A stretch of DNA of 64,000 nt, from contig JANATG010000019.1 in the NCBI GenBank assembly GCA_029449235.1, forward strand, positions 620,001 to 684,000. The letters run 5' to 3'. The notes below the pieces were generated by a model. That model had not been told where the DNA came from, did not search any database, and was given only the letters and a program-made list of their open reading frames with translations. A program made the position numbers and the translations under genes. This document shows positions 1 to 11,700 of this stretch, piece after piece (the first letter of the stretch is position 1; each line of letters opens with the position of its first letter). This stretch comes from Linnemannia schmuckeri (taxonomy: Eukaryota > Mortierellomycota > Mortierellomycetes > Mortierellales > Mortierellaceae).

Positions 1-1500
1 CAATAGAACGACGAAGAGAAGAAAGGATGAACAGGTGAGCAAAATAAATGAGGTGTGCAGTACAGCAGGTACATTGAAGCGTATGTGTGTGTGTGGGATG
101 CGGGGATGCGGGGAGAAAGTGCCTTTATTGTTTCTTTGTCCACAGATGAAGAAACGAACGAATGAAACGAATCCAAAATCTTTTTATGTGCAGTGTGATC
201 TCTTTGGCTGAAAGAATAGAACAAGGAAGGTAACCGGATTTTCACGTGCAAGGGGGACACCTGCATGGACTGTATTCAAAGGACGAGAAAAAAAAAGGTT
301 GACCTCTTCTTTTAACCGCTGTTGTCAATTACAAAGGGGGACTATTACTCTCTCTCACAGCAAAGAAAGGTTCATTCCTCAAACAGCATTTCTCTTGGCG
401 TATGATGGCTATCGGTAGTACTGTAACCAACCGGGAGAGGATAGAGGATAAAGGCAATGGATTGAGCAGTGTGTAAAATGTCTGTGTCGATGTGTTACTG
501 CCCAGGAAAAGGGAAGGAATGGATCGATCTACCGCAGGGCACTCATTCTTCCTTGCACACAGACAGCAGAAAAAAAACATGATATTGTGTTGTTATTAGT
601 GTGCATAGCAAGCATGGAATCTGATCTGCTGTCCGTGGGTCCACGCCATGCCATGGTATGTTGTCGTCGTACATCATCTTGCTGTTGTTTTATTTATGAC
701 ACATTTTTACTGCCCTTGCTGCATTGTTGTCTATGGAAGCATCTCTCAGAGCGGTGCCACGAGTAAACAACAGCATCATTGTCAACATCAACAACAAAGC
801 AACAAGTCAAGATGCACACGGGTGTGTCACTACAAAGCGACAAAAACGAGACCTCGATCAGCCCTAAAAGTAGTGAGCAATCGAGTAACAAGTCGGCTTT
901 GTCATGCTGCATTCTTTCCTTCTCGTGTTTTCAGTGTTCCACGGCCTAGCCGAAAACTTCATATGCAAATTCAACCTTGTCTTCTTTTCCCTCCTACCAC
1001 TCACGCCAAAAAAACCCTGTTTTGTTTGTAACCATGAATAGGAGAACGAGAGAGAGAGTAAGAGGTACAGGAACAAATACAGATGTCATTGATCCATTTC
1101 AATTTTGATCCAATTGGACCGAGGCAAAGGCAAGGGAGATATGACAAGGTTGAGTGAAGCCCTCATTGCCTACAGTTGCCTGTCCCTGATCTGCTTTCTC
1201 TTCCATGTATGTATGTGTGCGTACAGCCGGTTATCTCCCATTCCCGCCTCCATCTTATAAAATGCGGGGCTATTTCTCTCCTGATCACACTTTTTCCTCT
1301 TCTTTTTTTTTTAATCTTTTGTTTCTCCACCAGTCAAAAGTCACCTTTCACTCTCTCTTACTTTCTCTTACTCATTCATTTCCCACTCATTCCATTTCTC
1401 ATTCACAACCTTCCTTCCTTCCTTCCTTTTACTCTAGCCTGACGCTTTGTTTATAGCAGTCTTCAATTGACCCCTCATAATCATACATACATATACAACC
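1..1500. other. Upstream intergenic region, no gene recognised
   Basis: I see no ORF here with coding character; the short open frames are low-complexity and unrelated to known proteins. The last 250 bases form the promoter and leader of the acyl-CoA oxidase gene: a TATA-like TTATAAAA near 1255-1262, then a CT-rich tract with a short TTCC repeat around 1408-1427. Confidence 0.6.
1253..1500 (+). promoter_or_regulatory. Putative promoter and CT-rich leader of the acyl-CoA oxidase gene
   Basis: A TATA-like TTATAAAA lies about 240 bp before the ATG and is followed by a long pyrimidine-rich stretch. CT-rich leaders also precede several other genes in this window, for example near 31.6, 36.3 and 41.2 kb. 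The assignment rests on sequence appearance and position only. Confidence 0.4.
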
Positions 1501-3951
1501 ATGTCGTCTGACGCCGCCCAACGCCTGGCCTTTGTCCAGTCCCACTTGCAGATCGCTGCCTGTGCCAACAAGGAGGAGCCCAAGAAGAAGACGTAAATGC
1601 CCTTTGTTGCTTTTCTTTTCTTTTTTTTGTGCATTGTTCCTGTTACGAATGTTTCTTTATTGAACAAATTGCACACCGATCGATCGGCGTCATTGTCATC
1701 CCTTTCTCCTTATTTTCGCACCTCCTTTCTAACAAAATCCCTCCACTTCTCTTTACAAAAAATGAACATAAAATAGCCCTGTCGAGTCAATGTCGGAGGA
1801 GAGAGAAAAGGCGACGTTTGATGTCAGAGAGCTGACCTACTTCCTCGACGGCGGTGAGAAGTTCACCAAGATCAGAGAAAAGTTCATGATGGAGCTCGAG
1901 CGTGATCCTACCTTCCGCATGTACGACATGTACGATGTCACCAAGGATGAGATCCGTCAGCGTACCATGGAGAAGGTAATTCGTCTCTCTTCTTTGAACA
2001 AACACAGAGGAGATGATTCCAAGTGATCATGTGCTTGACTGACTTGACATCTAACGATTCTCTCTCCCCAATACATCATGTTGAAATACATCCAATTTAG
2101 TTCCGCACAATCGTCCACTACGTCTCTGCTGAGCCCGTCCCAATCTTCACTATGCGTATGCAAACCATCTCCCTCATCGATCCCGGCTTCTGGACCCGCT
2201 TCGGTGTCCACTACGGTCTCTTCTTTGGCGCCCTCCGCGGTTCCGCCACCTCGGCCCAGTTCTCTCACTGGGTCTCCAAGGGCGCCCTTGCCCTCAACGG
2301 CATGGTCGGATGCTTCGCCATGACTGAGTTGGGCCATGGTTCCAACGTCGCCGGCCTCGAGACTACCGCCACCTTTGACGAGGCTGCCGATCAGTTCATC
2401 ATCCACACTCCCACCATCACCGCTACCAAGTGGTGGATCGGAGGTGCAGCCCATACCGCCACCCACACCGTCGTCTTTGCCCAGCTCATCGTTCGTGGCA
2501 AGCGCTACGGAACAAAGTCGTTCGTCGTCCAGCTCCGTGATACCCGTACCTACACCCTCATGCCCGGTATTAACATTGGAGACATCGGAAAGAAGATGGG
2601 TCGTGACGGTATCGATAACGGCTGGATCCAGTTCACCAACGTCCGTATCCCCCGCACCAATATGTTGATGAAGCACACCAAGGTCTCTCGTGCCGGTGAG
2701 GTCAAGGAGCCCCCCATGGCCCAATTGACCTATGGCGCTTTGATCCAGGGTCGTGTTGCCATGGTTGTTGACTCGGGTAACATTGCCAAGAAGGCTGTCA
2801 CCATTGCCGGTCGCTATGCTGCCGTCCGTCGCCAGTTCCAGTCGAGCCCTCACGACGTCCAGGAGACAAAGCTGATCGACTATGCCATCCACCAATACCG
2901 TCTCATGCCCCTCTTGGCCCAGGCTTACGCTTTCCACTTCACTGGAGTTGAGACCCAAAAGTTGTATGACAACCTCATGGACAAGCTCGAGTCGACCCAG
3001 CCCGGTGATGCCTCGATGCAGGATACCCTCGACACCCTCAAGGAGACCCACGCGACCTCGGCCGGTTTGAAGGCTTTCTGCACTTGGTCGACTTTGAACG
3101 CCATCGAGGCCTGTCGCCAGACTTTGGGAGGTCACGGTTATTCTGCTTACACTGGCTTGGCCACCACCTATAACGACTTCGCTGTCCACTGCACTTGGGA
3201 GGGAGACAACACCATTTTGACTCTCCAGTCGGGCCGTTACCTCGTCTCTTGCTATCGCGAGGCCCTAGCTGGCAAGACCCAGCCCGAGGGTGTCTCGTAC
3301 CTCAACCACCTCGACACCCTCCTCAACCTCGGCTGTGGCGCCAAGACCAACGACGACATCCTCAACTTCGACGTCATCCAGGAGGCCTGGGGAGTCGTCA
3401 CTGCCAACGTTGTCAAGAAGGCCGGTGACGACTTTGAAGTCTCACTTAAGGCCGGCATGAGCCCCGAGGCCGCCTACGAGGAGTGCTCTCAGGCTCGTCT
3501 TGCCGCCGCCAAGATCCACTCCTTCGGCTACATTTTCCGTCGTTTCGCCCAGGCTGTCAAGTCTGCCCCCGAGGGACTCCGCCCCATTTTGACCAAGGTC
3601 TGCTTCTTGTACGGTTTGTACTCAATCGAGCAGAACGCTGGTTTCTTCCTCCAGTACCGTTACTTCACTCCTTCGCAGATGGACTTTGTCCGTGCCCAGG
3701 TCAACGTCTTCTGCCGCGAGGTCCGTCAGGAGTACATTCCTTTGATCGATGCCTTCAACTACTCGGATTACATGATCAACTCGCCCCTCGGTGTCTATGA
3801 TGGAAACGTCTACGAGAAGTACTTTGATCAGGTCAAGAGACAGAACCCTGTCGGTGGTGAGCACCCTTACCTCCCCTTGATCCAGTCTCTCCTTCGTCGT
3901 GATATCGAGGACGACGAGCCTCTCGAGGATGATGAGGAAGATGAGGAGTAA
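1501..3951 (+). CDS. POX1: Peroxisomal acyl-CoA oxidase
   Basis: Flavoenzyme of the first step of peroxisomal fatty-acid beta-oxidation, converting acyl-CoA to trans-2-enoyl-CoA with release of H2O2. Three exons (1501-1592, 1777-1975, 2101-3951) join in frame to give 713 residues, a normal ACOX length. The protein shows the acyl-CoA dehydrogenase/oxidase core, with a FAD-side TELGHGSN segment and a C-terminal-half WEGDN motif whose Glu (about residue 464) corresponds to the family's catalytic base. The start was chosen because exon 1 has an ATG at the end of a CT-rich leader and splices in phase. The C-terminus is strongly acidic (EDDEEDEE) and has no SKL-type PTS1; some fungal acyl-CoA oxidases, such as the S. 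cerevisiae enzyme, also lack one and are imported otherwise. The next gene converges on it, 208 bp away. Confidence 0.93.
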
Positions 3952-4159
3952 ACTTCTTCTCTCTTTCCTGCTAACCAACACCAACAACAACATAAAACAA
4001 AAAAACATATAGAACTAGAGCGACGACGATACTTGTCCATAGTCCATTCTTCGTCAATAACCTTGTAAAATAGCCCAAATACATAAATGAATTTACTTCA
4101 AAACACTTTGTCTCCACAGCTGCTATTTGTACGCTTTCTCTTTCTATCCGCTTCCCGCC

Positions 4160-5020
4160 CTACTCCAGAACAACCTGCTCCTTCTCAGCGGGTTCATTAT
4201 CCTGAGTAGCACTCTCCGGATGCTCCTGATCCCACTTGGCATCCCCCTGCTTAAAAGTCTCAAAGATCTGAGCCTTCAGTTTCTCCCTCGTCGCTTCCTC
4301 TGGGTCCACCTTTCCTCCAAAATGGTTCGCAAAGTTCTTGTGAGCTTCCTCAAAGAGTATATCGGAGGCACTTCTGCCACGGGCGACGATGCCATCCATT
4401 TTGGTGCCCTTGAAACCGTACATGGAGACGAAGAGGAAGAAGAGGGATGCGATGACGACGATTATCCCGGGGATCACGAACTAGGAGGAGGAGAAGGATG
4501 AGGAGAAGGATGAGGAGGAAGGAGCATAAGGAGGTAATAGAGGAGATACACAAAATAAAGGTGGAGGTAAGTAGGGGTGTCGAGCCAGTGGGCAGAGATA
4601 GCAGGTGGGACGAAGGCCCTACAACGGGAGCAATATACTGCCTCTTTCTCGTCCGCTCACTCTATCAGCAAAAGAAAAAACAGTCTTGGCGGAGGACAGT
4701 TCTGGAAACGTAAGTTACCTTCTTGGCCTGGGCTTTGGCAACGCGGTAGTTTTCCAGTCTCTTTGCCTTCTCCGCCTAAAAGGATTCAAAATAAAAAGCG
4801 GGTGTGCATAGTGTGAACTAAGAATGTTAAGGTCGAAAAAAAAAAACACAATTTGCAAGCGAGATAATAGTCATGCTAAGATGTTTGGAGCTGCATGCTG
4901 ACGCTGGCAGCTGGACAGACAGGCGGCTCTGGAAGATTTCCACAATTAGGTATATTTTACCTTGGTCTCCCTGGGCTCCCTGGGAGTTTTGGAGCGGTAG
5001 GATTTTGAAGCGCGAGTCAT
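4160..5020 (-). CDS. Small single-pass membrane protein, function unknown
   Basis: Three minus-strand exons (5020-4961, 4775-4719, 4480-4160) join in phase 0 to give about 145 residues. The N-terminus is basic (MTRASKSYRSKTPREPRE), followed by a charged helical exon (AEKAKRLENYRVAKAQ), then one hydrophobic segment (VIPGIIVVIASLFFLFVSMY, near residues 40-60), a short KGTKMDGIVARGRSA stretch and an acidic tail. This suggests a tail-proximal membrane anchor with a cytosolic basic head. An in-frame upstream ATG at 5242 exists, but that extension looks like 5' UTR; the internal ATG has A at -3. I do not recognise the family. Intron 2 is about 240 bp; the splice sites are consensus (GTAACT...CCTAG). 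Confidence 0.6.
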
Positions 5021-5765
5021 TTTGCTGTTGTCCTTTGGTAGGTTGAAATCAAAATTGGCTTTGAAGTTGGGTTGAGTTTGGTGACGAAGAGGATTGTCTT
5101 GAAGATCCTTGGCGTCGAACTGTTGAGGTGTCGAAGTATCGAAGGTTGGTTCGGGTTGCTCGTCTGACTGTGAGTGTTGAGTTGGTGGGAGTAGTGAAGT
5201 GAAAGAAGAAAGGAGAGAGGAAGGGAGCGTCGTGAAATCCAATACGCTTTAAAAAGTTCTCGGGCCTTTGTTCGTTTTTCTCAGGGATGAAGGAGTGAGA
5301 AAAAAAAGTAGCGGAAAAAAAGAAGATATATTTACCTTTTTATCCTCACACTCACTATCCGGGGCCAGTGCATCGCTTGATCAATCCTCCCTATACCACT
5401 CCCTCCCTTTTTTTTTGCTTAATCCTTCTTCGACCAATGGCAGGAGTGAGAGTAAGCAGCTGTCGCTTGAACGAGAGTGATGTGCAAAGGAGATACTTGA
5501 TACGTGGCAACCGAAGATTATGAAAGTGCGAGAGAGTTCCAAGAGGGGAATGATGATGACTCTTCACTGTAGCTTGACGTGGAAGGCCCAACGCAAGGGA
5601 AAGGAGAGTCCTCCGATGAGACGAACATGTGTTGTCTGTTCGATTTCCTTTGAGTTATTGACAGGCAGAACATTGAAGAACAATGGAGTGCTGTTGTTTT
5701 GTTGCATTATGTATTTTTGTATTTTTTTTTGCGGTTTGTCTGCTGTGGTGCTTGTAACGACCGAT
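5021..5765. other. Intergenic region, nothing recognised
   Basis: This contains the presumed 5' leader and promoter of the minus-strand small membrane protein gene and the 3' flank of the ERH gene. The open frames around 5268-5843 show no family resemblance and look like chance. Confidence 0.5.
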
Positions 5766-6586
5766 CTACCGAGCCCTGGATTGTGCCCGTACTACGACTT
5801 GCTTCTGGATCCAGGATTTGTCGTGTGGAATGTACGTGCCTGACCTCGTGTCGAGACTGTAAGGTGTTTTGAGAAAAGAACAAGAAAGAAATTTGAAGTT
5901 AGTAAGTAAAATTTTGATGGAAGATCGCGTGTCAATGTCTAATTTGTTGCACATGTATCATATAACCCGCACCCATATCCTTGAAGATATTGGCGGTGAC
6001 TTTTATGACTTACACAAGTGCTGCACAATCGGGGAGGTTGAATACCATATCCAGGACCTCGTTGACATCAAATTCGATCCGTTCTTTGTTTGGGTACTTG
6101 TTCTAAGAACATAATGAGTAATAAATTAGGAGGAAAAAATGACACGTTGGGTATTGTTATGTCAGGGTTACTTGCCCTCCATGCTGTGTCATAAGTAGAT
6201 TCCTGCGCTCAAAGTCCAGGCGCGATGGGCCCTGATCCTTATTCCTTGGTACTCCTTTCCTCTTATTACCTTCAAGTAATCCTCGTACATCTTGATCACC
6301 TCTAATAGTTTGTTAATTCACCATGATAGAAGATTGTCGTTAGTGAATTGAGCCTCCTTTTGTCATCGCGTCCGTCCGTCCTGTTCCGAGCGATATGTGA
6401 ATTACCATCCATGGCTACTGCGACAGAGGAACATTCGATGTAGGTTTTGCTGGAGGCGGCTTGTGTCTTTTGAACGAGGAGAATAGTATGACTCTAGCAA
6501 AATAAAGTACATGGGATGGAGAGTGTTATTTGTTGAATGCTGGTTCCATTGTCTCGACTGGACAGGTCGTTTGATGCGAGTACCAT
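5766..6586 (-). CDS. ERH: Enhancer of rudimentary homologue (ERH)
   Basis: Small, highly conserved nuclear protein. Family members dimerise and act in mRNA splicing and in elimination of meiotic transcripts (Erh1-Mmi1 in fission yeast). The gene is scattered over small minus-strand exons: 6493-6406 (SHTILLVQKTQ...), 6301-6270 (EVIKMYEDYLK), 6102-6014 (NKYPNKERIEFDVNEVLDMV...) and 5856-5766 (LDTRSGTYIPHDKSWIQKQ..., stop TAG). All join in frame to give 100 residues, against about 104 for the family. The coding sequence begins at Ser-2 directly after an acceptor, so the start codon sits alone in an upstream exon; ATG-GT candidates are 6586-6584 (used here) and 6676-6674. The matches to KMYEEHLK and to YQPYNKDWI of animal ERH are unmistakable. 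It probably shares a bidirectional promoter with the next gene. Confidence 0.88.
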
Positions 6587-6938
6587 CCTGCGCTGACTGA
6601 GTTGTTTGATTGTCCTGTGTGAATTTTGTCTTCGCGCTTGTTCATTCTAGGTCACCGTTGTTGCCCTTCGTACCATGGCGAGTTTTTGTTTCCTGCTGTG
6701 TGGGTTGTATGATGTACTGAAGCTAAGCTGTGAGCAGAGGTCGAGCTGAACTCACAAGCAACACATCAAATCATTCTGCGATCGCATGTCCTTCGCCATT
6801 TTCAAATCGAAGTGACTTGCAATCTCCAACCATGTTTACTCTCTCTCTTAAGCCTAAAAAAAAAGAAAAAAAGGAAGCCTCTTCGCTTGCTTTGCCACTA
6901 CTCCCCTCTTCCTCATTCAAACAACAACAACATCTACC
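6587..6938. promoter_or_regulatory. Divergent intergenic region between ERH and the nucleolar-like gene
   Basis: About 350 bp separate the minus-strand ERH start from the plus-strand ATG at 6939, so the region must hold both promoters. If the alternative ERH start at 6676 is used the spacer is only about 260 bp. The plus side has a run of CT- and A-rich sequence just before the ATG. No specific factor site is claimed. Confidence 0.4.
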
Positions 6939-7920
6939 ATGGTCGAAAAGCGCAAGACATTCCAGACAGGACAGCCCGTATCAACAAGGAGAAAGGCCAA
7001 GAAGGCCAGAGTCGCCGCCGCTCAGGCAGAGAGAAACGCCAACACGCCTTCCAAGAAGGCTCAACGACAGGCTGCTCGACCTGCTAAACCTGTCAAGTCT
7101 GTCCGGACGTATACTTCCGATAGCGATGAGGATCAGAATGGCGAGCAGGAGCAGGAGCGGAGTGACGAGGATCAGGAGAATGATGAGGGCGATGCTAAGG
7201 AGGACGAAGCCAGGACTTCGTCGTCGAGTTCACATACCAGGGGCCAACAGGACTCGGATGACGAGGATCAGGAGGATGAGGAAGATGATGATTCTGAGGA
7301 GGAGGTCGTTGGAAAGGGAAAGAAGGGTTACAGGAAAAAGGTTAAGAAGCCCAGTGGAAAGAAGGGCAAAGTATTTGCAGATACTGTAAGTCCAGGCGCA
7401 ATAGAGTCTATATATGTCACTATAGTATACATTGGATCAGTCGGATGTTCGTAGAATTCTTAACATGGAAGAAGTCGTTACTATGACAATGCAACTGATA
7501 CAACCTTTTCTTTCCTTTCTTTTCTTATCCAAAGAACGCCATGCTTAGCATTATTGATCAAGTAGCAGGAAAGGAAGAGGAACGCACACAAAAGAAGAAC
7601 GCCCAAATGGTAATTTCACCACGTTACCTTCTTCAAATCGATGAACAAGCTGCAATTGGGAGATACAACTAACAGTTATTATTATTATTATTATTTTTAT
7701 CACGAAATACAACAACTAGGGCAAGATCAAGTCAAAGATGAACGCAAAGGAGCAAAAGCAGGCAGAGAAGGAGAAGGCAAAGAAGGCACTGATCAACCAA
7801 AAGATTGAGGAAATCAAGAGGAAAAAGACAGACAAGCGCAAGGAAGCCAAGCACCGTGCCGCCGAGGAGGAAGCCAAGGCCAAGGCCAATGCCGGCAAGC
7901 GCACCGTCACCTTCCAGTAG
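6939..7920 (+). CDS. Highly charged nucleolar-type protein, function unknown
   Basis: Three exons (6939-7385, 7535-7609, 7720-7920) join in phase 0 to give 240 residues. The order is a basic N-terminus with Lys/Arg clusters (RRKAKKARVAAAQAERNA), a long acidic Ser/Asp/Glu block (about residues 62-128) ending in a basic GKKGYRKKVKKPSGKKGK stretch, a short non-charged module (FADTNAMLSIIDQVAG, spanning the first junction), and a Lys/Glu-rich coiled-coil C-terminus ending KRTVTFQ. This alternation is typical of fungal ribosome-biogenesis or U3-associated nucleolar proteins. The FADTNAML element loosely recalls Rrp15-type proteins, but I cannot assign a family. Intron 2 contains a short ATT repeat. 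Confidence 0.7.
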
Positions 7921-8116
7921 TTTTATCATTTTTACACTTAATAGACGTTCCATTTCTGCATTGTAGACTTTTATGTATGTACTAATGTCAGTTGAACACA
8001 GAGGGTTGTTTGTATGTGTCTGTGTGCAGGAAGAGCAAAAGGGCCTTTCTGCTTGAGTTTAGGAGATGCATGTTCTTTGCAAGGATGACAATAACACATA
8101 GAGGCTCAGCCCTGCA

Positions 8117-8120
<4 letters not shown>

Positions 8121-8154
<34 letters not shown>
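8121..8154. repeat. Poly(T) homopolymer
   Basis: Uninterrupted run of 34 T. Similar 29-39 base A or T runs recur at 8203-8234, 13688-13716, 26622-26650, 27854-27884 and 36425-36463. Confidence 0.95.
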
Positions 8155-8155
<1 letters not shown>

Positions 8156-8200
8156 TCACCCTTTTGAGTCTGGCCTCTCAAGTCGTGTGAGCTTCACCCT

Positions 8201-8202
<2 letters not shown>

Positions 8203-8234
<32 letters not shown>
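8203..8234. repeat. Poly(T) homopolymer
   Basis: Run of 32 T, 48 bp after the preceding tract. The pair flanks a short unique spacer (gtcaccc... to ...caccctcc). Confidence 0.95.
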
Positions 8235-8237
<3 letters not shown>

Positions 8238-8711
8238 GCACGTCACATTCAAAAAGGACAAAGGAAGTGCGCAAGAACGCAAGCGTTCTTTTTTATTCTT
8301 TCCTTCTTTTCACACTTCACACTTCTCTTTCGCACTCTCGCTCGTCTCTCTTTTTTCCTTTTCTTCCTTCCTTTTGTGTGCAGTGCTTGCATGTCGCCTT
8401 CCTTTGCCGCATTCAAACTAGTGTCGAATCGGTCCCTTCTCTTCCACTCTCCTACCTCTTCAACAACAGCCACTGCCACTTTTTCGTTCTTCCGCACCAA
8501 AGCCATCACCACTACCGCTCTCTTGCGTCCCTGTCTGTTTCGGTAAATAACTCTCTAAGAATAAAAAACAAAAACTTTTGTTTGCTCACATTCACTTGGA
8601 CTGAAAAAATCCCGGTTCATTTGTCTCTTTTTTTGTTTGTTCATTTCAAGAATCTGCGCTGTTTTTGTTAACTCATGTCATGCGTTTTTCTTTTCTTTCG
8701 TTCTGTAAACG

Positions 8712-11700
8712 ATGCGATGGAATCAAATTTTGTCTCTTCTTCCTCTTTTCTTTAGTTCAACAACCATTCTGCAGACAAGTCCACGCTCCTTCTCAACAAC
8801 TCCCCTTACCCAGTTTTCACCCCTCCCTTCGTCTTCTTCAATGGCTGCAGCAACCCAGGTTCTCCCCGATGGTTATGTCCCCAACGAAAAGGGCACTCAC
8901 GCCGATTTTATCAAGCCCATCGAACAATCTCTCAACGATGACCGCCACTACCGTCTGATCCGCCTCAAGAACGACCTTGAGGTCATGCTTATCCAGGATC
9001 CCACCGTCGACAAGTCTGCTGCCGCATTGGATGTCCATGTTGGCCACCTCAGCGATCCTGTAAGTTATCATGAATTATGAGCCGATCCGCTCTGCCCTCT
9101 TTTGTTTGGCGTTATTCTAGGGGTACTGTGTTTCCATGCGCTCACACTGCATGTTGGTCTTGCGCGCTTGTAGAAAAATTTGCAAGGATTAGCCCACTTT
9201 TTGGAACACTTGTTGTTTATGGGCACCGCCAAGTACCCCAAAGAGAACGAGTACAGCGAGTTTTTGGCGCAGCACTCGGGTATGTCGAACGCTTTCACAG
9301 GACTTGACAACACCAACTACTACTTTGAGGTCGGCCATGCTCACCTCCAGGGTGCATTGGACCGTTTCTCCCAGTTCTTCATCTCGCCCGCCTTCAGCGA
9401 GAACTGCAAAGATCGTGAGCTGCGTGCGGTCGACTCGGAGCACAAGAAGAACCTGCAGAGTGACAGCTGGCGACTCTTCCAGCTCGAGAAGAATCTCTCT
9501 AGCCCCGATCACCCTTACCACCAGTTTGGAACCGGCAACTTGGAGACGCTTGAGGAGGCGCCTGGTCGTGAGGGTATTGACGTTCGTGATGAATTAATCA
9601 AGTTTCACTCAAAGTACTACTCTGCCAACATCATGAAGCTCGTCATCCTTGGACGAGGTATGTCTTTTCTGCTATTGTTTGAATTCTGGACAACAGCGTT
9701 GTGATTGTGATGTGATGTGTGTGTCCGTGGGCTGTAGCATATTGATTTACCCTATTTATCCTTTTGTGTATGTGACGCAGAGCCTTTGGACCAGCTTACG
9801 CAATGGGCCATTGAAATGTTCTCGGATATCAGAAACCTTGGAATCCAGCCCCCAGCCAACACTAACCCCCCATGGACTGCAAAGGAGCTCCTGGTAAGGA
9901 TGCTGTGTTGACCACATTCAAATGACAATTCATACGGATCGCGCATCAACGAGTGCTAATTCTAACGGACGGCTAAATTTACTTCCGACTATTTCTCGTA
10001 GAAAACGACATATGTCAAGCCCGTCAAGGATGTCAGATCCCTCGAGATTAAGTTTCCTTTCCCCGACCAATATCCTTACTACACCATTCACCCTGCACGC
10101 TATATTACCCATGCCATTGGACACGAGGGAAGCGGATCGATTCTTTCGCTGTTAAAGAAGAAGGGTTGGGCAAACAACTTGGCTGCCGGAACATCACACG
10201 GAGGCATTGGATTTGAGTTTTACAAGATCACCGTCGACCTGACTAAGGAGGGTCTTGCTCATTACGAGGATGTCACTTTGATCATTTTCCAGTACATTGA
10301 AATGCTTCGTCGCGAAGGTGTCAGACCTTACATCTGGGACGAGGTATACCAATGAATAAGTGACAAATACTTTTAATGGAACGTGTCTCGACACACTCGC
10401 AATTCCGGCATAATCTAACTAGCAATGTCGCATGTGCATTTTTAGATTACATCGCTGGCAGCAACGTCGTTCAGATTCAAGGAAAAGTCACCCGCATCTG
10501 GATATGTGTCGCGCTTGGCAGGAGTGATGCAGCGTGGATATGCTCCTGAGTGGGTTCTCTCTGGATCGTACTTGATCCGCGGTTCCGATCCCAAGACAGT
10601 CATGGAGGGTTTGAATGCCCTGAGGATCGACACCTGGAAGAGCCATCTCGTTACACAGGATATCTCCGTTGTTCCCGGAGGCGCGTTCACACAGACTGAA
10701 AAGTGGTATGGTACTGAGTACCACGTCGAAAACGTCTCACCAGGGCTTCTTGAGGTAGGTCTCTCTTTCTTCAATACATGGGTTCTTCGGGAGGTTGACT
10801 GTAAGCATTAGGAAAAAAAATACTAACAAGTGTCATCGATCATAATTGTGATAGAAATTGCGAAACTTGGAATTGGACCCCGCACTACACTTGCCTGGGC
10901 CCAACGCCTTTATTCCCGAGAACTTTGAGACAAACAAGGTCCCAACAGAGACCCCCTTGACGAATCCCATCTTGATCAAGCACACTCCTCAGACCAGGAT
11001 TTGGCACAAGAAGGACGACGTTTTCTGGGTTCCTAAAGTCAACATGTACTTCCAACTCAAATCCCCTTTGTCATACTCGTCCCCCAGCAACAACGTCAAG
11101 ACCCAGCTCTACGTCAGCTTGCTCAAGGATGCATTGACCGAGTATTCTTATGACGCCGATCTTGCTGGACTCTCATACTCGCTCGACACCACCGTCGAGG
11201 GAATGATTCTGAGCGTAGAGGGTTACAACGATAAGGCTCATGTGTTGCTGCAGAAGGTTGTTGAAAAGATGAAAACCCTCGAGATCGACCCCGAGCGTTT
11301 CCACCTGATCCAGGACCAGATGGACAGGATGTATAAGAACTTCAAGTTGGAGGCGCCCCACCAGCACGCCATGTACTACATGTCTTACTTAACCCAGGAG
11401 AAGCTCTGGACCCAGGAAGAGAAGCTTGCTGAGCTCAAGGATCTGACCCCTGCTGACATTCAGGCGTTCTATCCAGCATTGCTCGCTCGTCTTCACATCG
11501 AGGGTCTTGTCCACGGAAACATGGCGGCAGCGGATGCTCTCAAGGCAGGAACAATCATTGAAGAAGGGTTGGCACCAAAGTCACTTGTGCCCTCGGAGCT
11601 CTTGTCGCAGCGGTCACACCTCTTGCCCGAGAACTGCAAGGCTGTCTACAAGCGTGATGTGCCCGACCCCAACAATGTCAATTCGGGACTGGAGTACTAT

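Larger units (their letters stand above)
7921..8711. other. Intergenic region with poly(T) tracts and IDE leader
   Basis: Two long poly(T) runs lie at 8121-8154 and 8203-8234. The remainder is pyrimidine-rich and reads as leader and promoter for the peptidase gene that follows. The open frames at 7992-8671 are made of low-complexity Phe/Leu/Ser codons and are not supported as genes. Confidence 0.5.

Noticed and set aside
1957..3189. 410-codon open frame on the minus strand
   Set aside because: It lies wholly antisense to the acyl-CoA oxidase exon; its Gly/Leu/Val-rich text is the shadow of C/G-ending codons in the real gene.
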